From positions 42,605-106,604 of the forward strand of contig CAVZOP010000004.1 in the NCBI GenBank assembly GCA_963776935.1: a stretch of 64,000 nucleotides of DNA, in the 5' to 3' direction. Shown in pieces: positions 1 through 8,146 of the stretch. Below the pieces are notes generated by a model. The model had not been told where the DNA came from and did not search any database. It was given only the letters and a program-made list of their open reading frames with translations. The stretch is from JALOLG01 sp963776935. Its GTDB lineage: Bacteria > Actinomycetota > Acidimicrobiia > Acidimicrobiales > Ilumatobacteraceae. Position 1 is the first letter of the stretch. Each line of letters begins with the position of its first letter. The position numbers and the translations under genes were made by a program.

Positions 1-605
1 GCGTCGTAGCCGGGGTTGAACGGTCCGATGAAGTTGAAGCCGCGCTCGGCGGCGCGGCGCTGGTTGCGGGGTCCCATCCCGCCCCACCAGATCGGGATCG
101 GATCCTGCACGGGCTTGGTGGTGAACGTGATGTCGGGGATGTCGTAGTAGCGACCCTTGTGGCTGAACTCGCCCGGCTCCTGGAACGCGCGTTGGATGAA
201 GTCGATCGACTCCCACGAACGTTGGTTCATCTCGGCCGGGTCGCGACCGAACGTCACGAACTCCTCGTACTGCGATCCGGGACCGACGCCGAGGTCGAAC
301 CGCCCGCCGGACAGGATGTCGGCGATGGCCGCGTCCTCGGCGACGCGGATCGGATCGTGGAACGGCAGCAACGTCACCGCCGTGCCGATCCGCAGGTGTT
401 CGGTCCGGGCGGCCGCGGCGGTGGCGACGAGCATCGGTGAGCCGGTCCATTGACACTCGCGGAAGTGGTGTTCGCCGTACCACGACGCCATGAAGCCCAG
501 CTCTTCGGCGAGCACCGCGTCGGAGATGAACTCCGCGTACACCTCGCTCAGGTCGCGTGGTCGGGCCGGGTGGTTGCGTACCGCGTTCAGGATCGAGAAC
601 TCCAT
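1..605 (-). CDS. Luciferase-like (LLM) flavin/F420-dependent oxidoreductase, 3' end outside window
   Basis: The frame runs leftward from an ATG at 605 and stays open to the window edge, so only about the first 201 residues are visible. It begins MEFSILN. It shows the TIM-barrel signatures WYGEHH (about residue 45) and FDLGVGPGS (about residue 105), which are typical of bacterial luciferase-like monooxygenases. In actinobacteria these mostly use F420H2 or FMNH2. The substrate cannot be told. It is divergent from the PaaX-type regulator, with 116 bp between the starts, so the two may share a control region. The family call is firm; the cofactor is inference. Confidence 0.85.
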   Translation of the reverse strand, partial: MEFSILNAVRNHPARPRDLSEVYAEFISDAVLAEELGFMASWYGEHHFRECQWTGSPMLVATAAAARTEHLRIGTAVTLLPFHDPIRVAEDAAIADILSGGRFDLGVGPGSQYEEFVTFGRDPAEMNQRSWESIDFIQRAFQEPGEFSHKGRYYDIPDITFTTKPVQDPIPIWWGGMGPRNQRRAAERGFNFIGPFNPGYD

Positions 606-721
606 CGCCAGATCATGCCACCGACTCGTCTCGAGAACAGTGCCGAAGAGCGACTAGTTCCACTACCGGCGCAACAGGATCCGTCGTCTATCGTCCGGGC
701 ATCAACGCTCGGACGACCGCC

Positions 722-1750
722 ATGTCGAACGTGACCGATCCGAACCCGCCTGGCGCCGAGTCATGGCTGGCGCCCGGTGGTGTGCTGACCGCGATCGAGG
801 CCAGCGAGCTCCCGAGGTTCCAGTCCGGTTTCCCGCCCCAGCACGTGCTGTTGACGCTCATCGGCGAGTACGGCCTGCACATCGGCGACCCGATCCCGTC
901 GGCGTCGCTGGTGCTGATCCTCGGCGAGTTCGGCGTCACTCAGGCCGGGGCCAGGGCGGCGATCGCCAGGCTCGCCCGTCGCGGGATCCTCGTGCCGACC
1001 AGGTCGGGCCGCACGACCGCGTACGCGATGACCGAGCGGTGCGCCTGGATGGTGGCCGAAGGCCGGCGCCTGACGCTCGAGTTCACCGGCGCGCTGCGGT
1101 CGTGGGACGGGCATTGGACGCTCGTCAGCTACTCCATCGCCCAGGAACGGCGCGCCCAGCGGGCGCTGCTGCGGACCCGCCTGCGCTGGCTGGGGTTCGC
1201 ACCGCTGCAGGACGGGCTGTGGATCTCGCCACGCCCGCCGGGTGCGCAGCTGCACGAGGCGCTCGCCGACCTCGGGGTCGGGTCGTGTGCCGTGTTCGTG
1301 GCCGATCCGGTGCCCGGACCCGACCGTCTCGATCCACTCGCCGCGTGGGATCTCGACGAGGCGCGTGCTGCGTACTCGGAGTTCATCGACGAGTTCCGGC
1401 CGGTCGCCCAGGCGCTGCGCCGAGGCCGCGTGAGCGCCGCCGAGGCGCTGATCGCGCGGACCCGCCTGACGTACCGCTGGTTCGCGTTCGCCAACAGCCA
1501 GACCGAGCTCCCCGAGGCGCTGCTGCCGGCGAACTGGCTGGGAGCGATCGCTCGTCAGCTCTTCGAGGAGCTGTACGACGGCCTGGGTCCGCTGGCCGCG
1601 CTGCGGATCACGCAACACATCGGTGCCCACGACACCACGCTCGCCGGCGAGGTCAGGTCGTTCGAGTGCAACGAGCCGATCGACGACACCGCACTGGCCC
1701 GCCGCGCCTCGAGTACGGCATCGAGCACTGTGCCGACGGCCGGCCAATGA
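722..1750 (+). CDS. PaaX family transcriptional regulator
   Basis: The product is about 342 aa. A winged-helix region lies at roughly residues 35-105 (PQHVLLTLIGEYGL, then ARAAIARLARRGIL) and is followed by a long PaaX-type C-terminal domain with WTLVSYSI and RWLGFAPLQDGLWISP. PaaX proteins are usually repressors of aromatic (phenylacetyl-CoA) catabolism, released by a CoA-thioester ligand. The ATG at 722 is chosen because the frame upstream has no family similarity. The gene lies 82 bp before a luciferase-like/hydrolase operon and is divergent from another luciferase-like gene, so it probably controls these. The ligand is unknown. Confidence 0.85.
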   Translation: MSNVTDPNPPGAESWLAPGGVLTAIEASELPRFQSGFPPQHVLLTLIGEYGLHIGDPIPSASLVLILGEFGVTQAGARAAIARLARRGILVPTRSGRTTAYAMTERCAWMVAEGRRLTLEFTGALRSWDGHWTLVSYSIAQERRAQRALLRTRLRWLGFAPLQDGLWISPRPPGAQLHEALADLGVGSCAVFVADPVPGPDRLDPLAAWDLDEARAAYSEFIDEFRPVAQALRRGRVSAAEALIARTRLTYRWFAFANSQTELPEALLPANWLGAIARQLFEELYDGLGPLAALRITQHIGAHDTTLAGEVRSFECNEPIDDTALARRASSTASSTVPTAGQ

Positions 1751-1838
1751 GCGACAGATTTGCCTCTTCCAGTTCGATGAAGTGTCGTATATAGTGAACG
1801 AAGTGCGCCAGACCACGGCGCAGCTCTGAGGGGTGACA

Positions 1839-2945
1839 TTGAAGATCGAGTTCTTCCAGACCATGAACTACCACGGGCCGCTCGACGTCGACTCGTGGCC
1901 GGCACCACCGCGCGCCTGTGAGAGCGAGTGGACCAAGCTCACGTACGAGCACTCGCTCGACGAGTGCGCGGCTGCGCTCGACGCCGGGTTCGACTCGTTG
2001 AACTTCGCCGAGCACCACTACTCGCCGAAGCAACTGACACCCAACCCGGTGTTCTTCGCCGCCCTGGCCGGACAGCGCTTCAAGGACGCCCAGATCGGCG
2101 TGATGGGCACCGACCTTCCGCTGAACAACCCGGTGCGAATCGCCGAGGAGTACTCGATGCTCGACAACCTCCTCGACGGACGGCTCCGCATCGCGATGCT
2201 GCGCGGCACGCCCAACGAGTACCTCACGTACGGCTCGAACCCATGGGAGTCGCGCGAGCGCTACGAGGAGGGCACGTTGCTCCTCCAAGCGTGCTTCACC
2301 GAGCCCGAACCGTTCGGCTGGGAAGGTCGCTACTACCGCTTCCGCAACATCGCCGTGTGGCCGCGTCGTGTGCAGGATCCGCACCCGCGGATCTTGATCT
2401 CCGGCAACAGCAAGGACGGCGCGATCTTCGCCGGCACGCACGGCTTCGATCTCGGCTTCTCGTACATGGCGCCCGAGAAGTGCGCGGTCCACGCCGATCT
2501 CTATCGCGAGACGGCACGGGCCAACGGTTGGGAGCCGACTGCCGACAACATCCAGTACCGCCACTTCATGTACGTCGCCCCGACCGATGCCGACGTCGCC
2601 GAGGCTCGCCCGGCGTTCGAGGGCAAGGGCCTGATGAGCATCTTCAGCGGTGCCACGCCCGACACGATGCTGACGATGATGCAGATCGGAGCCGCGATGG
2701 GAGGTGTGCCGAAGCACGTCAAGATCGAGCCGGGCATGGCCCCGCCGATGGTGCCGGCACCCGCGTTCTACGGATCACCCGACACCGTGAACGCGGAGAT
2801 CGCCGAGGCATCTCGCGTGCTCGGCATGGGACGGCTCGAGATCTCGGTGGGCGGTGTCAACCCGCTCGCCCACGACACGATGCTGTCGACGTTGAAACTG
2901 ATCGGCGAAGAGGTCGTTCCGGTCGTGCACGCCGAGAAATGGTGA
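1839..2945 (+). CDS. LLM class flavin/F420-dependent oxidoreductase
   Basis: The product is about 368 aa and begins MKIEFFQTM. Features of the luciferase-like family include FAEHHYSPKQL near residue 55, NNPVRIAEEYSMLDNLLDGR and an alpha/beta-barrel layout. I prefer the TTG at 1839 because the purine-rich GAGGGG at 1828-1833 lies 5 nt upstream. A GTG at 1833 would overlap that site and would add only two residues (MTLKIE). The gene is the first of a tight operon: the next start is 6 bp after its stop. The SGNSKDG stretch near residue 190 is typical of the large family members that act on bulky ring substrates, but the substrate is not known. Confidence 0.85.
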   Translation: MKIEFFQTMNYHGPLDVDSWPAPPRACESEWTKLTYEHSLDECAAALDAGFDSLNFAEHHYSPKQLTPNPVFFAALAGQRFKDAQIGVMGTDLPLNNPVRIAEEYSMLDNLLDGRLRIAMLRGTPNEYLTYGSNPWESRERYEEGTLLLQACFTEPEPFGWEGRYYRFRNIAVWPRRVQDPHPRILISGNSKDGAIFAGTHGFDLGFSYMAPEKCAVHADLYRETARANGWEPTADNIQYRHFMYVAPTDADVAEARPAFEGKGLMSIFSGATPDTMLTMMQIGAAMGGVPKHVKIEPGMAPPMVPAPAFYGSPDTVNAEIAEASRVLGMGRLEISVGGVNPLAHDTMLSTLKLIGEEVVPVVHAEKW

Positions 2946-2951
2946 GGAGAC

Positions 2952-3782
2952 ATGATGGCTGACACCGCGACCATCGACACGGACGGCACGGCCGTCGGCG
3001 CCGCGTTCCGGCGCCAGACGATCACCGCCGCCGGATTCGACGTGACCTACTACGAGGCCGGGGCGGGCGAGCCGTTGCTGTGTCTACCGGGAGCCGGCGG
3101 ACCACATATGCGGATCGCCCTCGATCTGCTGGCGCACGAGCACCGCGTGATCGTGCTCGAGCTCCCCGGGTGGGGGAACCAACCCAACGATGTCGCCGAC
3201 TTCGACGGCCTCGCCGAGCAGGTGGCGCTGATCGCCACCGCGATCGGGCTCGACACGTTCCATCTGATGGGGACGTCGCTCGGCGGCGCGTGCGCACTGC
3301 ACCTGGCGACGTTGTACCCCGAACGCGTGCTCTCGATGGTGCTCGAAGCGCCCGCCAAGTTCCGCGAGGCGTCAGTGAACCCGGCCGACCTGGCGCCCGA
3401 CGAATTCGTCAAGGCGTTCCGCACCCACCCAGAGCGGATCCCCCCCATGGAGCCGCTCGACCCGGAGTTCCTCGCCCGCGTGTGGCCGACGGTCGAGCGG
3501 TTGGTGGGCGACGGAACGGTCGACGAGGCGTTCTCGGCCCGGCTCGCGGCCTCACCGACTCGCACGTTGGTGTTGTTCGGTCGTGACGACGGCGTGATCA
3601 ACCCGATCAACGGGCGCACGTACCGGCGGCTGATGAAGAACTCGACGCTGCAGTACGTGTACTCCGCCGCCCACGACATCCAGGGTGACCGGCCGGAGGC
3701 CTTCGCCGAGACGGTCGGCGACTTCTTGCGCCGGGGGATGAACTTCATGATCAACGAGAGCGACGGACTGCTCAACCCGTAG
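2952..3782 (+). CDS. Alpha/beta hydrolase
   Basis: This is a 276 aa alpha/beta-hydrolase-fold protein. The nucleophile elbow is GTSLGG (Ser about residue 109), the acid is in FGRDDGVI (about 211) and the catalytic His is in SAAHDIQ (about 240). The oxyanion region is LPGAGGPH (about 46-53). The start at 2952 has GAGGAGA just upstream, overlapping the previous stop. An ATG one codon on is equally possible. The gene sits between two luciferase-like oxidoreductases, which suggests hydrolysis of an ester, lactone or ring-cleavage product made by them. That pathway role is inference. Confidence 0.88.
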   Translation: MMADTATIDTDGTAVGAAFRRQTITAAGFDVTYYEAGAGEPLLCLPGAGGPHMRIALDLLAHEHRVIVLELPGWGNQPNDVADFDGLAEQVALIATAIGLDTFHLMGTSLGGACALHLATLYPERVLSMVLEAPAKFREASVNPADLAPDEFVKAFRTHPERIPPMEPLDPEFLARVWPTVERLVGDGTVDEAFSARLAASPTRTLVLFGRDDGVINPINGRTYRRLMKNSTLQYVYSAAHDIQGDRPEAFAETVGDFLRRGMNFMINESDGLLNP

Positions 3783-3800
3783 GTACAAGGAAGGCAGCAC

Positions 3801-4685
3801 GTGCGAGTCGGCGTCGACATCCCCTACCTGGCGGCACCACACGATGTTCGGCGGTACGTGCAGGCGATGGAGGACCTCGGTTTCGATCACCTCGGATTCT
3901 CCGAGCACGTCTGCTGCACCGTCGACTCGCAGTTCCCGGCGCCGTTCTTCACGTTCGACGAACCATGGCGTGAGACGGTGACGATGGCGACGTTCGTCGC
4001 CGGTGTCACACAGCGAATCGAGGTGAACCCATCGATGATGCTGATGCCGCTCTACCACCCGGTCCTCGCCGCCAAGCAGTTGGCCGAGATCGCCGGCCTG
4101 AGCGACGGCCGGTTGCGGGTGGCCACGAGCATCGGTTGGAACCACCGCGAGATCGAGACACTCGGGGTCGACCCGACCACCCGCGGCGCACGCTTCGAAG
4201 AGCAGATCGAGGTCATGCGTCGCCTCTGGACGGAGCGCGTCGTCGACCACGCGGGTCGGTTCTTCGAGCTGCGCCAGGTGGGCATCAGCCCTCGCCCGGC
4301 CGCGCCGATCCCGCTGTGGATGGGTGCCGGACGCATCGACCAGGGCGGTATCCCGAGCGACTTCGCGGTGCGGCGGGCGGCCCGCATCGCCGACGGGTTC
4401 AAGTTCGCGGCGCCGACGTTCCTCGAACGCGACGAGGTCGCCCGGGTCGTCGACGACCTGCGGACCGCCGTCGCCGCGGAAGGTCGTGATCCCGACCAGT
4501 TCGGCATCGAGGTGCGGATGATCGCCCAGGCGGTCGTTCCGGCCGACTGGGATGGTGTGATCGAGTGGGCGAACGGTCTCGGCGTCAGCCACTTCAGCTT
4601 CGCCAACCGGATCGTGGGTGGATCGCTCGACGAGCAGATCGAGACCTGCCGGCAGTTCGTGGAGGCGACGCGTCCCGGATGGTGA
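3801..4685 (+). CDS. LLM class F420-dependent oxidoreductase
   Basis: The product is 294 aa with a GTG start preceded by AAGGAAGG at 3787-3794. It begins MRVGVDIPYLAAP. Family signs are GFDHLGFSEHV near residue 30, MLMPLYHPVLAAKQLAEIAGLSDGR and RVATSIGWNHREIE. The last matches the loop that in many F420-dependent members precedes the cofactor pocket. It is the third gene of the operon starting at 1839. Two luciferase-like enzymes with a hydrolase and a PaaX regulator suggest a short oxidative catabolic route. The reaction is not determined. Confidence 0.85.
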   Translation: MRVGVDIPYLAAPHDVRRYVQAMEDLGFDHLGFSEHVCCTVDSQFPAPFFTFDEPWRETVTMATFVAGVTQRIEVNPSMMLMPLYHPVLAAKQLAEIAGLSDGRLRVATSIGWNHREIETLGVDPTTRGARFEEQIEVMRRLWTERVVDHAGRFFELRQVGISPRPAAPIPLWMGAGRIDQGGIPSDFAVRRAARIADGFKFAAPTFLERDEVARVVDDLRTAVAAEGRDPDQFGIEVRMIAQAVVPADWDGVIEWANGLGVSHFSFANRIVGGSLDEQIETCRQFVEATRPGW

Positions 4686-4710
4686 CCGCGCGGCGACGGC
4701 CTGGTTCGAT

Positions 4711-5430
4711 TCAGACGGGTGCGGTCACGTAGGCGTGGAGCACGCCGTTCGGTGACACCGCCGTCGCGAGTCCCTCACGGCGCGCCGTTCGGACGGAGTC
4801 CGACACCGTCAGCACGACTCCGCTGCACGTGATGATCCACGCCGTGACGGTGGCGGTGCCGACGAACACCACGACCGGCACGGTCAAGAGCAGCGTCAGG
4901 CTGGTGGCCGCGGCGAGGGCGTTGACGCCGGCCCACAGATAAGTGAGGCGGCGGAACAGTTGGGTCACCGCTGGTCGGTCGAGCACGTCAGCGGTCAGCG
5001 GACAGAAGTCGTTGGCGAAGCGTGCGACGAGCGGTCGACCGAACACGACCGACATGGCGAAGAACGCGGCCGTGGCGACGGTGCGCAGGATCGGCTGGAA
5101 GAAGTACACGAAGTCGTTGTTGCTGAACAGGTAGACCGCGGTGCGGACCGAGATCCCCAACGCCGCCAGCACCAGCAGGCCGGGCACCGGGTTGCCGGTG
5201 ACGAGCCGACGACCCACCGCGCCGTAGGTCCAGCACAGTGCAGCGAGGATCGCCCACTTCAGCTCGAACGTCAGGAAGAACACGTAGAACAGCGCGGTCG
5301 GGATGAGCGTCGCCTCGATGAGGAACGGCACCATCCGGCGGATCACGGCGAAGATGACCGAGAGCTTGGAGGGGTGCATCCGCCACGTCGCGCTCGGGAG
5401 TTCCGCAGCAGCGATCGTGGGTGCACTCAT
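4711..5430 (-). CDS. VC0807-like integral membrane protein
   Basis: The product is 239 aa with about six hydrophobic segments: VPFLIEATLIPTALFYVFFL, AILAALCWTYGAVG, GLLVLAALGISVRTAVYLF, TAAFFAMSVVFG, NALAAATSLTLLLTVPVVV and WIITCSGVVLTVSD. The arrangement, with RRLVTGNPVPG after the second helix and a FGRPLVARFANDFCP loop in the middle, resembles the VC0807/YkoX-like membrane proteins of actinobacteria, whose function is unknown. It is convergent with the preceding operon (25 bp between stops). The ATG at 5430 is the first start in frame. Confidence 0.7.
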   Translation of the reverse strand: MSAPTIAAAELPSATWRMHPSKLSVIFAVIRRMVPFLIEATLIPTALFYVFFLTFELKWAILAALCWTYGAVGRRLVTGNPVPGLLVLAALGISVRTAVYLFSNNDFVYFFQPILRTVATAAFFAMSVVFGRPLVARFANDFCPLTADVLDRPAVTQLFRRLTYLWAGVNALAAATSLTLLLTVPVVVFVGTATVTAWIITCSGVVLTVSDSVRTARREGLATAVSPNGVLHAYVTAPV

Positions 5431-5585
5431 GGCGGCTCCTACCAGTCGACGGCGTCAAGCGAGGCGCCACCAGGGACTGGAGCAACGCACCCCCGGACCC
5501 TGTCCGCACACAGCGTCCGACACGTTCGGGACGGTTTTCGTGTCACCGTCAGGGTACCCGCCGGCGATCGACAACTCCCCGCGAC

Positions 5586-6176
5586 TCAGGAACCTTCTTT
5601 GCGTGCCCGGACGAGCAGTGTTGTCGGAACCGGGGAGCGCTCGGTGACGCCGAGCTCGTGCATCACGTCGACGCGGAAGTTGGCGCGCCCGAGGGCCGTG
5701 AACCAGTCCTCGACGGTGCGCGAGCTCGATCCGTAGGGGGCGGCGACCTCGCCCTGGAACACGTCGGCGAACGGGTGGCGCAAGCGGATCACGAACGACC
5801 GGCTCGGCTTGAGCACGCGGTGGACCTGACGGAGAAGCCGACCGAGGTCCTCGACTGCTTCGAGTGTGCCGTTGGCGAGCACGACCTCGACCGAACCGCT
5901 GGTCGCGAACTCCAGATCGGCGAGCTCGGCGATGTGGCACTCGACCCGGACTTCGGCCTCGCCGGCCTTCTCACGGAGCTTGGCGATCCGCCCGCTGTCG
6001 GGATCGACCGCCAGCGACTTGGCACCTGCCCGGGCGAACGCGATCGCGTTGTAATAGCTCGACACGCCGAGCTCGAGCGCCCGTTTCCCCTCGCTGACGT
6101 CGCCGCACAGGCGCAGGTCGTGGTCGCTCGGGAGGTCTCTGCCGTACATGACGCTCGAGTACGTGTCGGCGCTCAC
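5586..6176 (-). CDS. Class I SAM-dependent methyltransferase
   Basis: The product is 196 aa. Motif I is degenerate (KRALELGVSSYYNAIAFARAG, about residues 31-51) and is followed by LAVDPDSGRIAKLRE, a motif II acidic residue, and LGRLLRQVHRVLKPSRSFVIRLRHP (about 110-135). This is the layout of methyltransf_11-type enzymes. The usual GxGxG is GVSSY, which is also seen in a subset of actinobacterial enzymes. The start is GTG at 6176. An ATG nine codons downstream is possible. It is divergent from the DUF5318 gene. The substrate is unknown. Confidence 0.75.
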   Translation of the reverse strand: MSADTYSSVMYGRDLPSDHDLRLCGDVSEGKRALELGVSSYYNAIAFARAGAKSLAVDPDSGRIAKLREKAGEAEVRVECHIAELADLEFATSGSVEVVLANGTLEAVEDLGRLLRQVHRVLKPSRSFVIRLRHPFADVFQGEVAAPYGSSSRTVEDWFTALGRANFRVDVMHELGVTERSPVPTTLLVRARKEGS

Positions 6177-6270
6177 GCTTCCAGTGTGGTCCGGCCGTCC
6201 GGCCGGTGCACGGATGCTCGCAACCGAGTCGTCGTACGGCGCTCGATCCCGACGTGGCTACCCTTGCGCC

Positions 6271-6666
6271 ATGAGCTTCTCTGTCGGGGCACTACGCGGT
6301 GGTCCGGAGCGTCGCGGCGTCGTCGACCACCGGCTCGCCCGGCGGATGCTCATCAACCAGGTCCGGGTCGGGCGAATCTCGCGTGAACACGTGTGCGACG
6401 CGCACCCCGAGCTGATCCGGGCGGCGAAGAACGTCGGAACGCAGACCAAGACCCGCTGCCCGATCTGTGAAGAGAGCGATCTCAAGCTCGTCACGTACGT
6501 GTTCGGGTCGCGGCTGCCGGCACACGGTCGTTGCGTGTCGACGGCCAAGGAGATGCGGCGACTCGGATCGAGGACCGACGAGCTGACCGCATACGTGGTC
6601 GAGGCGTGCGTCGAGTGTCGCTGGCATCACTTGCTCCGCGTGCTGCCCGTCGGCGGCAACTCCTGA
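6271..6666 (+). CDS. DUF5318 family protein with zinc-ribbon cysteines
   Basis: The product is 131 aa and begins MSFSVGALRGG. It carries RRMLINQVRVGRIS, VCDAHPELIRAAKNVG, a CPICEESDLKLVTYVFG block and a CVECRWHHLLR block. The two CxxC pairs suggest one zinc site. This pattern matches the actinobacterial DUF5318 family, whose mycobacterial members share CDANP, CPIC and VFG. Its function is not established. I chose the ATG at 6271 because the longer frame has no similarity. The SDR gene follows 24 bp after its stop on the same strand. Confidence 0.8.
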   Translation: MSFSVGALRGGPERRGVVDHRLARRMLINQVRVGRISREHVCDAHPELIRAAKNVGTQTKTRCPICEESDLKLVTYVFGSRLPAHGRCVSTAKEMRRLGSRTDELTAYVVEACVECRWHHLLRVLPVGGNS

Positions 6667-6690
6667 CCCAGCCATCGCGGTGATCCGGCT

Positions 6691-7566
6691 GTGAGCGCGT
6701 CATCGACCGACTCGGCTACGAACGGTGCGGGGTCGACCGTCCTCGTCACGGGATGCAGCTCCGGGTTCGGCCTCCTCACGGCAGTGCTGTTCGCCGAGCG
6801 CGGGCATCACGTCGTGGCGACGATGCGCGACACCACCAAGGCTGACCAGTTGCTCGGGGCAGCAGCCGCCTCGGGCGTCGCCGTCGAGGTCGCCGAGCTC
6901 GACGTCAGCTCCAGCGCATCGGTGCAGCACGCTGTCGACACCGTCGTCGAATCGAGGGGAAGCCTCGACGTGGTCGTCAACAACGCCGGCATCGAACTGT
7001 TCGGGGCGGTCCACCTGGTCAGCGACGAAGAGGCGACCCGCCAGCTCGACACCAACGTGCTCGGCATCGTGCGCGTGGCACGAGCGGTCGTACCGCACAT
7101 GGTGCGCCAGGGCCGCGGGGCGATCGTCAACGTCGGTTCCGTCGCCGGCAAGGTCGGGGTGCCGTACTCGGGTCTGTACGCGGCGAGCAAGCATGCCGTC
7201 GAGGCGATCACCGAAGCGATGCACTTCGAGCTCGCCCAGCTCGGCATCCGGGTGGCGGTGGTCGAACCGGGGCAGTTCGCGACCGGGCTGTCCGGCAACT
7301 CCGTCATCGCCGCGGGCATGCCCGAGGAGTCGGCCGAGTATGTGCGCTGGCAGGCGTTCCGGGGTCGGATGCGACAGCTCGTGGGCGGCGAGCCGGCGGA
7401 TGCCCGGCTGGTGGCCGACGTCATCTACGAGGCGGCGACCACGACCGAGCCGCGGTTGCGGTGGCCGGTGGGGGTCGACGCCACGCTGGTGCTCGACGCC
7501 AAGGCGGCGATGTCGTTCGAGGACTTCGAAGCGGCGATGCGCACCACCCTCGACTGGCACGAGTGA
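6691..7566 (+). CDS. SDR family NAD(P)-dependent oxidoreductase
   Basis: This is a 291 aa classical short-chain dehydrogenase. The cofactor motif TGCSSGFG is at about residues 20-27, DVSSSASV marks the adenine-binding Asp, NNAGIE is at about 90, and the active site has Ser in VNVGSVAGK and YAASK at about 168-172. The C-terminal substrate cap has FRGRMRQLVGGEPADARLVAD. TGxSSGFG members often act on long-chain or steroid-like alcohols, but that is not resolved here. The start is GTG at 6691, without a strong Shine-Dalgarno. Confidence 0.87.
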   Translation: MSASSTDSATNGAGSTVLVTGCSSGFGLLTAVLFAERGHHVVATMRDTTKADQLLGAAAASGVAVEVAELDVSSSASVQHAVDTVVESRGSLDVVVNNAGIELFGAVHLVSDEEATRQLDTNVLGIVRVARAVVPHMVRQGRGAIVNVGSVAGKVGVPYSGLYAASKHAVEAITEAMHFELAQLGIRVAVVEPGQFATGLSGNSVIAAGMPEESAEYVRWQAFRGRMRQLVGGEPADARLVADVIYEAATTTEPRLRWPVGVDATLVLDAKAAMSFEDFEAAMRTTLDWHE

Positions 7567-7568
7567 CG

Positions 7569-7805
7569 TCAGGCGTCGCGGGCGCGCACGATCGCACGCA
7601 CCATCGTCCATGGCAACGGACTCTTGACCTGTTCAGGTCGAAGCGGCCGGTAACGAAGCGGCCGAAGTACACGGGGGAAGACGATCCGTCGCGCATCCCG
7701 TCGAGCGCGGAGGAAGCCGCGCATCATCCGCTGCGCGATGGGGTTGGTCGTGGCGTACTTGTCGTACGTGTTGCCAGTCGGAACGTCGGTGGTCCCCGTG
7801 TTCAT
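7569..7805 (-). pseudogene. Internally deleted methyltransferase remnant
   Basis: A 78-codon frame begins MNTGTTDVPTGNTYDKYATTNP, continues to PIAQRMMRGFL, and ends VKSPLPWTMVRAI. The first part is the usual N-terminus and the last part the usual C-terminus of a type-11 SAM methyltransferase of about 220 aa. The whole SAM-binding core is missing, so the coding capacity is about one third. I read it as an internal deletion plus frame decay. It overlaps the stop of the preceding remnant (ATGA), as an intact operon would have done. No function is expected. Confidence 0.6.
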
Positions 7806-8040
7806 GCAGGCGGCACCTGCGTGGGTGGCTTGGTCGCACGTACGACGAGATCGGCGAGCAGGCAGATTGTGATCGCCTGCAAACGACGCCATCAGGATCA
7901 GCAGCGTGTCGGCGGCGAGGCGAAAGTCCTTGTCGATCCAGTCGAAGACGAGCTTGCCCATGCCGATCGTCAGGAACGTGAGCCTTGCCGGGCGGAAGAC
8001 CCTCGAGGGTTGTACGACAGCGACATCCGAACGACCTGAA
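7802..8040 (-). pseudogene. Remnant of a hydrophobic, probably glycan-cluster protein (frameshifted)
   Basis: The leftward frame reads RLTFLTIGMGKLVFDWIDKD, then FRLAADTLLILMA. After a one-base shift it continues as AITICLLADLVVRATKPP and stops at 7802, overlapping the methyltransferase remnant's ATG by ATGA. Two hydrophobic segments and a basic end suggest the membrane-anchored C-terminus of a larger protein, possibly a glycosyltransferase. No N-terminal part can be recognised upstream. I do not recognise the family with confidence. The neat start/stop overlap shows that it was once translationally coupled to the methyltransferase. Confidence 0.4.
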
Positions 8041-8146
8041 GCAGTTACCGCTTGGTGTCGCGCCCGGCGCAATTCGATGCCGTTTCGTGTTTATCGGATT
8101 CAGGCGTGGGTGCGGGATCGGCACGCCGGCCTCATCAAGCGCGGGT

